64,000 nt of DNA. Source: Gautieria morchelliformis. Lineage: Eukaryota > Basidiomycota > Agaricomycetes > Gomphales > Gomphaceae. The stretch covers positions 1-64,000 of the forward strand of contig WHVA01000363.1 of the NCBI GenBank assembly GCA_015179125.1, written 5' to 3'. A program made the translations under genes and the position numbers. Under the pieces are notes generated by a model. It ran no database searches, was not told where the DNA came from, and worked only from the letters and a program-made list of their open reading frames with translations. Of the stretch, positions 56,900 through 64,000 are shown one piece after another. Position 1 is the stretch's first letter. Each line of letters starts with the position of its first letter.

Positions 56900-59800
56900 T
56901 TAATATATTCCGATTTGCTCGTTGAGAATCTTCACTCTAGGACTGGGAAGTCCTTTAGTGAGGATATCTGCCAACATTTGTTCGGTTGGCAAATAAACGA
57001 GCTTGGCTTGTTGATTTTTGATTATATCTCGAAGGAAATATAATCGGATGTCGAAATGCTTGGTTCTCGTGTGTTGTTGGGTGCCATACGTGATGGCAAT
57101 GGCTGATTGATTGTCTGAATAAACTTGGATGGGTCTGTTCAGTGGTTGGAATATTTCAGAAATAAAATGGCGCATCCAAAGAGCCTCTTTGCCCGCATGG
57201 GTCAGGGCGACGAATTCGGCCTCAGTTGATGAGAGGGCTACTATTGACTGTTTCTGGCAACTCCATGAAACAGTGCCTCCATCAATCTGAAATAAGTATG
57301 CCGAATACGAACGCCTATGACTCTGTGAACCCCAATCCGCATCTGAATACCCCATCAAGCCGTCTTGATTTCTTCCAAGTGTGAGCCTGTAATGCTTCGT
57401 GCCTTTCAAATATTTGAAGACACGTTTGACTGCATTCCAGTGTGTGCCACCTGGATTTTCAAGGAATTGCGAGAGTAATGACACCGCAAATGCAATGTCA
57501 GGTCGAGTGGCTACAGCCGCCCACATCAGTGATCCTATAGCTTGCCTGTATGGAAACTTCGACATGGCTTTCTTGCCTCTCTCTGTAGAAGGACATTGGT
57601 CTTTAGATAATTTTACGGCTGGATCAAGAGGCGTAGCATAAGTCTTTGCATCTTCGAGATTAAATTTTTTGATGATCTTCTCGATGTATGCAGGTTGTGA
57701 AATTGCAATGGTCTTCTTCTGCCAGTCTCTTTCGATTTTAAGATTCAATAGCCAATGAATCTCGCCTAGATCTTTCATACTGAAGACCTGAGCAAGATCT
57801 CGTTTGACTTCGTCCAGGACTGATTGATTCTCAGCTGTGATGGTAAGGTCGTCCACAGCTGTTGCAATGATCACATGCCCCTTTCCGCCACGTCTATAAA
57901 ATACAGCCCCGTCTGTGGCTGACGTAGTGAATCCTAACTTGTGGAATTCACCACTTAGACGTTTGTACCATTCTCTTCCAGATTGCTTGAGGCCGTAGAG
58001 TGCTTTCTTCAAAAGTAGCACTTCGCCTTTGTCTCCTGACTCATATCCATACGGCTGCTTCATGTAAATAGGTTCGGGCAACGTAGCATTGAGGTATGCA
58101 TAGTCCACGTCCATTTGATGGATAGGCCAGTCATTCCTAGCAGCAATGGCGCATATGATCCGTAGGGAGGATAACCGGGCAACAGGTGAGTATGTCTCAT
58201 CATAGTCGATTCCAAACTTCTGTGTGAAGCCTTGGGCGACCATTCTCGATTTAGGTACTATTGGTTTCCCTTCTGGATTACGCTTCCAAATGTAGACCCA
58301 TTTATTACCGACAATATTGGCTCCAGGAGGTGGTTTGGCTCGTTCCCACACTCCCTTGTCGATTAGGGCCTCATACTCTTTGTCCATTGATTTCTTCCAT
58401 ATAGGATTATTCAGAGCTTCGTCTGCATTGCTAGGTTCAATTTGACTCAAATCCGGCGCCTTGTTATTGTTTTGACCGTCGGTTAGAAACGCACTGATGG
58501 CACACTCATAGCTACTGATGCCATCAATCTCGGAGGATAATTCTTGGTCGAATAAAACTTCTTTATGGTCCTCAACGTCCTCGTAAGCTAGCGTAGTCAT
58601 ATGTGCGCCAGCTTGTCTCTGGGTTTGAGATCTTGTTACGGGACCTGATGGGGCCGGCTGCATTTGTTGTTGACGGATCCTTTCGCTTCTCCTTATCGGT
58701 TCAGCTTCTCTAGGTCTGTCATCAACTCCCTGAATAGGTTGCAGCTTTTCAAGATATTCCTCTGGTGCACTTTCATCAATTTCTTCGATCTTTGCCTCTT
58801 CGCTGACTAAGCGACCGGACACAGGCACTGATGCCGGAATGGCCTTCTTCTCCTCTTTAGACGTAGGTAGCTTGGATTCTTCAATAGAAATGATTGGGAC
58901 CTTTCCCTTCTTCATCTCTGAATCAAACACAACGTTCCGTTCGACAGAAACTTTGTGCGAGTCAGGCCAATAAACATAATGACCATGGCTCTGCGCAGAA
59001 ATTCCTATCCACCGAGCTCTCTTGGCACGAGCTGCCAATTTATCTCCCTGAGTGATTTTAACATAAATTTCAGTTCCCCACGCGTGAATGTCTTTGAGAT
59101 TCGGTTTTTCATGGTGAATCATCTCGTAGGGCGTTTTATCTGGTAGAGCTCTTGTATGCGTCCTATTCCTAAGATAATTGGCATGCTGTATCGCATAGCC
59201 CCATAATGTCTTAGGAAGGCCTGATTCTAGCAGCATGGCACGAGTTCTCTCAGTGAGAGTTCGGTTCAGGCGTTCCGCAACACCATTGGACTCTGGTGTG
59301 TCGTGTACCGTCAACTGATGCTTCGTGCCTTGTTTGGCTAGATGCTGTTCGAATTCAGAGCTCATATACTCGCCCCCTCGATCAGAAACAAGTGCCTTGA
59401 TGTGCACATTTCTCTGTCGAAGCATTAAAGCCTCGTAGAGCTTGTACTTTGAGAATGCTTCTGATTTGTTCGCCATGAGATAGATCACCGATTCTCTTGA
59501 GTAGTCATCGATAAAGGAGACATAATATGACTTCTTATCGATCGTGAGGTGTCTTGCAGGTCCCCAGACATCAGAATAAATTCTGTCACCGAATTTTGAT
59601 GTTCGGTCTCTGGGTTCTCGAGGAAGAGGTTTGCGCGCAATCTTGGCCTGAATACACGCATCACAGACAATTCTATCGCCTGTGGAGCTCAGTTCAATGC
59701 CCAATATCATGCCATGATTTAATAGATGTTGTAGGGACTTCTGCGAGATGTGCCCCATCTTTTGATGAATTTCCATGGCAGATAAACACATATGGGCTTG

Positions 59801-59989
59801 AGCACTTGGTGACTGGAGGTCTAGTCGATATAAGCCATTGACTTTCGGTGCTTGCATCAATACTTTTCCAGCAGCATTAGATATTGTGCATTTCTGGCCA
59901 CCGAGTCGAATGTCGTAGCCAGCATCATCGCACCGACCGATCGAGACGAGGGTAGCAGCAATTTTGGGTGCATAGTATGTATCTTGCAA
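56900..59989 (-). CDS. copia-3 Pol: protease end, integrase, RT, RNase H, 1029 aa open
   Basis: The frame opens in the protease domain (TLVSIGRCDDAGYDIRLG), then the integrase zinc region (EIHQKMGHISQKSLQHLL, CDACIQAKIARKPL), DDE core (SDVWGPARHLTIDKKSY, SDRGGEYMSS, ESNGVAERLNRTL), RT (MDVDYAYLNATLPEPIYM, TAVDDLTITAE as catalytic box, where copia-1 has YVDD) and RNase H (SSTEAEFVALTHAGKEAL), ending TKGLPSPRVKILNEQIGIY. No internal stop. The first ATG at 59989 is not the natural start, because the upstream Gag and protease are in other frames. Confidence 0.94.
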   Translation of the reverse strand: MQDTYYAPKIAATLVSIGRCDDAGYDIRLGGQKCTISNAAGKVLMQAPKVNGLYRLDLQSPSAQAHMCLSAMEIHQKMGHISQKSLQHLLNHGMILGIELSSTGDRIVCDACIQAKIARKPLPREPRDRTSKFGDRIYSDVWGPARHLTIDKKSYYVSFIDDYSRESVIYLMANKSEAFSKYKLYEALMLRQRNVHIKALVSDRGGEYMSSEFEQHLAKQGTKHQLTVHDTPESNGVAERLNRTLTERTRAMLLESGLPKTLWGYAIQHANYLRNRTHTRALPDKTPYEMIHHEKPNLKDIHAWGTEIYVKITQGDKLAARAKRARWIGISAQSHGHYVYWPDSHKVSVERNVVFDSEMKKGKVPIISIEESKLPTSKEEKKAIPASVPVSGRLVSEEAKIEEIDESAPEEYLEKLQPIQGVDDRPREAEPIRRSERIRQQQMQPAPSGPVTRSQTQRQAGAHMTTLAYEDVEDHKEVLFDQELSSEIDGISSYECAISAFLTDGQNNNKAPDLSQIEPSNADEALNNPIWKKSMDKEYEALIDKGVWERAKPPPGANIVGNKWVYIWKRNPEGKPIVPKSRMVAQGFTQKFGIDYDETYSPVARLSSLRIICAIAARNDWPIHQMDVDYAYLNATLPEPIYMKQPYGYESGDKGEVLLLKKALYGLKQSGREWYKRLSGEFHKLGFTTSATDGAVFYRRGGKGHVIIATAVDDLTITAENQSVLDEVKRDLAQVFSMKDLGEIHWLLNLKIERDWQKKTIAISQPAYIEKIIKKFNLEDAKTYATPLDPAVKLSKDQCPSTERGKKAMSKFPYRQAIGSLMWAAVATRPDIAFAVSLLSQFLENPGGTHWNAVKRVFKYLKGTKHYRLTLGRNQDGLMGYSDADWGSQSHRRSYSAYLFQIDGGTVSWSCQKQSIVALSSTEAEFVALTHAGKEALWMRHFISEIFQPLNRPIQVYSDNQSAIAITYGTQQHTRTKHFDIRLYFLRDIIKNQQAKLVYLPTEQMLADILTKGLPSPRVKILNEQIGIY

Positions 59990-61134
59990 CGTGACTTCTA
60001 CTGTTTTATCTCCAACCTTATTGGATAATACGAGCAGTCCTGACCGAAGGCATCAAAGTACCTTTGTTGGCTGCTCGGATAGTCCTCGGCTGTGAGAATT
60101 GACAGTAGTTCCTCAATAAATTTTTGTGAGGAGTCATATGCGATGTCGTTCCGGTGTCGAGTATAACTATAACTCCTGAGGATGTGCTCAAATTGAAATT
60201 AGAGCACTCGTCGAAATTGGTGAAGGCAAGATGCCCATCACCACTTTCCTCAGAAGAGACTCTTCTTCGGCAACATTCGCTTTTGCTTTACCCTTCTTCT
60301 TCTTCTTGCTTTGGCTTTCTTCTTCTGACGTGGTCCTTGACCTTCTTTACCACCTCCTTTAGCCCAGCAATTTTCGATAGAATGTCCAGGCTTTTTGCAG
60401 TTGGTGCATACATGCGCCTTCTGCCCTTCTGGTCCTTCTTAGTAGATGAACCAATAAACACCTGCTCTTCTTGCGGGAGTGTTTTCTTCCTGTCATACTG
60501 AGCCTTTAGTACCCTAATAATATTATCAGGGACCAATGGCATCCCGCATTCTTCAAGCGAAGTGTAAGGGCGTTCATGACTGCCTCATAGGATGGTGGAA
60601 GTGACGCAAGGATGATGTCCATAATTCTTCTTCGAAACTCTGGCTCCCATCTCATTAAGACGAGCATATAGGTCTTGGGCCTTGTCCAATGATCTCTCAA
60701 GTCTCCATCCTCAGGACATCTCATACTGCGGAGTTGTCGCTGCAGGCTGGTGAGGACCATCTTGGGCTTTTTGGTCATCTCATTGACCAGTGCATCCCAA
60801 GTCTCTTTTGCTGTCTTCTGCTTCTGTAGCATCAGGGCTAATGACTCTGACACTGAGACGATAATTTGGGTCTTGGCTTGTCCTTCTCTAGCAAGGTATC
60901 TCTCCAGCTTCTCCTCAGCCTTATCCATCTGAGTTTCCTCAGCTTCTGTGAGAATATGGCCTGGGGGCATAACTGGGGATCAGGAGGTCGAGTGACTCTC
61001 CCTTCTACATGCTTGAGTAGATTTTTGGACTCGAAATAGCTGATGAGAGTGGCTCGCCACAATGGCCAATTACTTCCATCAGTAGCAAGCTTCTCAACAC
61101 CCAATAGCTTCTCAGAAGTGTCTCCGGGGCCCAT
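59990..61134 (-). pseudogene. copia-3 Gag and protease start, frameshifted
   Basis: Gag starts at 61134 (MGPGDTSEKLLGVEKLATDG); the ATG lies inside the primer-binding site. A shift after RPPDPQL leads into 60970-60660 (EETQMDKAEEKLERYLAREG, MRCPEDGDLRDH); further shifts lead to DIILASLPPSYEAVMNAL and to 60542-60288 (DNIIRVLKAQYDRKKTL). The zinc knuckle and protease DTG lie between about 60420 and 60100 in mixed frames. Compare 5703-6974 of copia-2, where this part is open. Confidence 0.9.
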
Positions 61135-61139
61135 AACCC
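61125..61139 (-). other. Primer-binding site of copia-3 overlapping the Gag start codon
   Basis: Minus strand AGGGTTATGGGCCCC right after the LTR, as in copia-2. Confidence 0.65.
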
Positions 61140-61634
61140 TGTAGAGGACAGGAATTATAGGCAGTAGGTATGGACTTGTTGTTCAAAAGAATAGACTAGA
61201 AATAATTCACTCTCTCAGTGAATTTAGTTGTCACTATAAATATATTATACACTACCTAGAAATTAATTCACTACAGAGGATTTCTAGGTCAATAAATTGA
61301 AAGAATGCTAGACTAATTTACTTGCCTCTCTCAGTGAATTTAGTTGTCACTGAGAGAGGGGGAAACTGTTTCACTGCGCATGTACTACTACCCGGCCCTT
61401 TAGCGCCCAAGAGCTCGCGCGTCGAAGTCATTTCAGACTCCGCTGGGTGCAGCCGCTTGTGAAAGTAGGAATAACAAAATGAAATAGAGAGACAGGAGTG
61501 AGTGGAAAATTTCGAAAATAACCAGAGAAATGGATGCATGATACAAGAACAAAATGAGAAGAAATTGAGAAACCACACAACAAATTGGATATATTATGCT
61601 TGATTTTGGTGCAGGAGCATCAATGCACCCAACA
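61140..61634 (-). repeat. 5' LTR of copia-3 (495 bp)
   Basis: Nearly identical to 56389-56886, with scattered single-base differences, which suggests a fairly recent insertion. Confidence 0.93.
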
Positions 61635-61679
61635 CGTAACTATTGCAGCGTGTTTGTGCAAAGAAATTGGAAATAGATA

Positions 61680-61765
61680 CCCAATCACCTTCCCTGGTTT
61701 GCACAGCCTTACACAGCCTTTCACAGCCTTGCACTGCCCTGCACAGCCCTACACAGCCACTATGA
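61680..61765 (+). repeat. Short tandem repeat (about 10 bp units)
   Basis: Units of GCACAGCCTT type (ACACAGCCTT, TCACAGCCTT, GCACTGCCCT, GCACAGCCCT) repeat about seven times. Non-coding. Confidence 0.75.
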
Positions 61766-62339
61766 CATCAAGGGGCCTATTTGGTGTCATAGCGTTGCGT
61801 TTGGAGGATCCTTCATCCAATAGGCTTTATCAAACCTGCACCCTAGTTTTGGCTTTGTACATCTTTGTGTGGATTTGTACGCAGCCATGCACAGCCATGG
61901 TTGCTATGATGCAAGTCATGTGCCAGCTGGGTTTGAATTGCACAGGCTTGTGTAAGCGGTAGAGGACACATTCAGACTCAGTGGCTGAGTTTGAGTGAGC
62001 CAAGGTACTGGAGTTGTAGGTGCTTGAGTGCCTGCAACTCCGAGTTTACGGTTCATGGGAAGCTCCGGTCGGATTTTGAAACTGAGCGGCTGTGGCAGAG
62101 TTGTGGACATGCGTGGGTTCATAACTCTGCCTGACAGAATAAGGAGTTTTTGAGCCAGGGAAGCCAAGTTAAATGGCGAAAAAATAAGAGGAAATTCAAG
62201 GAATATTTGAATAGAGTTCTCCCAACAATAGCCACGTGTATTAGCTACTATCAGCTGGGAAAACAGGGTTTTAAAGCGATTTTAATCCTTTTTTCGCGAG
62301 GCTTTTCATTAGCAACGGTTCCCACACACACCCGCACCG
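61766..62339. other. Region without a recognised gene
   Basis: Only short frames. Nothing recognised. Confidence 0.4.
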
Positions 62340-62441
62340 GCACCTGCGTCCGCCGCCGCCCGCTTCCCCACCACCCCATCCTCCTACACTAGCTCACCCA
62401 CCTCCGCCCCCACGTCCTTCGCATTGCCGCCCAACCCGTCC

Positions 62442-62472
<31 letters not shown>

Positions 62473-62700
62473 CGCACCCGCACCTGCACCCGCACCCGCA
62501 CCTGCACCCGCATCTGCACCCGTACTTGCACCCGCACCCGTACCTGCACCCGCACCCACACCCACACCTGCACCCACACCCGCACCCACACCTACACCTG
62601 CACCCGCACCCACACCCGCACCCACCGCCGCCCGCTCCCCCACCACCCCGTCCTCCTACACCAGCTCGCCCACTCCAGCACCTCCGCGCCCCTCACCCCA
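62340..62700 (+). repeat. Hexamer microsatellite between two copies of a C-rich segment
   Basis: 62440-62620 is a CACCCG/CACCTG hexamer array. It is flanked by near-identical segments at about 62350-62410 and 62627-62685 (CGCCCGCT, CCCCACCACCCC, TCCTCCTACAC, AGCTCGCCCAC). The long frames on both strands here come only from the repeat. Confidence 0.85.
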
Positions 62701-63265
62701 CCGCATACGCGTGCGCCCCCACGGTTTCCGAGCTCAAGAACATGTCAGGATCGGCGAAGTTGCCTTATGGTGCATTGGCACTCGGTGCAGAAGGGATCAA
62801 AGATGCTATTACGAACTTTGATGACGCATATGTTCCACATTATATGATCCCTCAGATTTTCCGGGCTTATGCTACACAGGAGGAAATCCGACATCGAGAA
62901 TGAATGCCTACCGTCAGATCTCACTGATCCAACGTCAGAAGAAGCTAAGCCCTTCCTCTCCAATCCTACGACACCCTCTGCTGGAGATTCTCCTGTAGTG
63001 GGTTCTCACCATTAGTACAAAGTAGCACACAAAATTAAAACCTGCATTGAACTACATACAGTAAGCTAAGCTTGCCCTCAACACCCAAAATGCAAAATAG
63101 AAAATGCTTGTTTTATTTGGATTTTTTAGTTCTATGCCCTAGCTATGGTCCACATAGCTTCAGATATGAAATTTCAAGCGAATCGGAGTGATATCAAGCA
63201 AGATATCGTTGTTCGAAGTTTGCGCGCTAAAACGGAAGCAAATCCAACGCGTGCCTTAGGTACTG
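62701..63265. other. Short coding-like piece, then non-coding DNA
   Basis: 62742-62903 (plus) reads MSGSAKLPYGALALGAEGIK and NFDDAYVPHYMIPQIFRAY before a stop; it looks protein-like but is only about 53 codons long and is unassigned. 62904-63265 shows no gene. Confidence 0.35.
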
Positions 63266-64000
63266 CAAACGGGTGTAAGCCACACATCTTACACTTTTTT
63301 GAACTTCCAGCAACTGTTTGCCTAGCAAACAGTTGAAGAGTGGTTCCTGCAGCATCTTAGACAAGATCTCTGTGCTGATAATTAGAAAATCGTCAGAAAA
63401 TGAATGTAGTACAGCATACTGCATTCGGCTGTGCCTGCGACCTGCTCATTTGAAGGAAGCAATCAAGTAGTTCATGCAACAAAACCCTGGTGCAGCCTAG
63501 TGATACCATGGCTGATGCTACCTTAGGCTCAGAGCCAAGGAAGTAGAAGACAGTGAAGTCATAGACCCCGCTGCACCCGTCCTGGCACCAGGGGACGTAG
63601 ACACCTTCGACCACATGTCACCAAGCGTGGACGAAGCAGACGAACAGGATGGGGACAAGTCACGATCCCCATCCTGCTCTTCCCCGCCTCTTGACAAGGG
63701 CAAAGGTCGAGCCAAATCACCTTGAAGCAACAAGGAAGGCTCGGCATCTGACTGGATGTTGTGACAAGTAAAGAACTGCGACATAGCCCCTCAGCCAAAA
63801 GATCAGATAACTGCTGCTCCTCCAAAGGAACAACGTCAAAAATGATGAGCACCTGACAACAGCCAGGACTCAGAATACTCGAGCTCGAGTCAAAAGAGCT
63901 CAAAGACAAACACCGCTGATGAAACAATGGTAGCAGTGCGGCTGAATAACCAGCTGCACGAAGCAACTCAGTGAATTGGACACACTGATGTGAGGAACGA
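63266..64000 (+). mobile_element. Gypsy 5' fragment (LTR end, leader, Gag start), decayed
   Basis: CACACATCTTACA, then CTTTTTTGAACTTCC, repeats the LTR end and leader of the gypsy family at 18811 and 24837-25040. Near 63508 GCTGATGCTACC opens the Gag start (ADATLGSEPRK), which meets a stop at once (TAG in AAGTAGAAG). The acidic Gag region follows in broken frames to the window end. It is the family's fourth or fifth fragment in this window. Confidence 0.65.

Larger units (their letters stand above)
56389..61634 (-). mobile_element. copia-3: full-length copia of the copia-2 family, pol open
   Basis: Minus-strand element: 5' LTR 61140-61634, primer site next to it, gag-pol 61134-56900, G-rich tract, 3' LTR 56389-56886. 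Flanks CGGTG (left) and CGTAA (right) are not a duplication; the left flank is the Helitron gene but the right flank is not its continuation. Rearrangement after insertion, or recombination with another copy, is likely. Confidence 0.94.

Noticed and set aside
62389..62646. Open frames rich in Val-Arg or Gly-Ala in the hexamer array, and a His/Pro frame on the plus strand
   Set aside because: Produced by the hexamer repeat in every frame; no sign of a gene.

Overview
The window reads as a transposon-dense stretch of a filamentous fungal nuclear genome, most likely an Agaricomycete (basidiomycete). The reasons are a glyoxal-oxidase (copper radical oxidase) gene with short ~50 bp GT-AG introns, an HMG-box gene of the fungal type, a Ser-rich gene ending in an alpha/beta-hydrolase-like domain, fungal Ty1/copia, Ty3/gypsy-chromovirus and LINE families, and a Helitron. 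The genus is not determined. No rRNA, canonical tRNA gene or CRISPR was seen.

Layout. 1-5319: an old copia remnant (plus) split by a nearly intact copia element, copia-1 (minus, 80-4544, TSD CAGAC). 5320-10415: a frameshifted copia of a second family, copia-2 (plus). 10416-14170 and 14792-18810: two degraded LINE copies, 5' ends facing each other, each split by a solo LTR with a perfect 5-bp duplication (11234-11723, TSD CTCTC; 17875-18282, TSD GGGAA). 18811-25247: a mosaic of fragments of one Ty3/gypsy chromovirus family in alternating orientation; this family carries extra reading frames between pol and the 3' LTR. 25248-27400: LINE scrap, another LTR with a decayed gag-like region, and a copia scrap abutting an LTR-like sequence.

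28090-35800 is the first gene-like island: an HMG-box gene (minus) containing four near-perfect inverted repeats, then a decayed Ser-rich/hydrolase gene (plus). 36109-41280: a TIR-bounded element of about 0.7 kb holding a tRNA-derived SINE-like sequence and interrupted by copia-4 (same family as copia-1, TSD GAGGG). 41281-48250 holds mostly unassigned DNA with one LINE 3' end. 48253-50269 is a glyoxal oxidase gene with frameshifts. 50290-51673 (minus) is an unassigned gene. 52215-52930 is a five-unit, exactly 144-bp tandem array leading into a Helitron Rep gene (53035-56388), whose helicase part is cut off by copia-3 (minus, 56389-61634, same family as copia-2). The rest holds simple repeats and a gypsy 5' fragment.

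The elements are nested and mostly dead. Only copia-1 (1299-codon gag-pol) and the 1029-codon pol of copia-3 keep long open frames. All copia elements share a primer-binding site that matches the anticodon arm of initiator tRNA-Met, pointing to half-tRNA priming. The most unusual local structures are the palindrome cluster in the HMG-box gene, the 144-bp array with splice-like signals in every unit, and the post-pol genes of the chromovirus.
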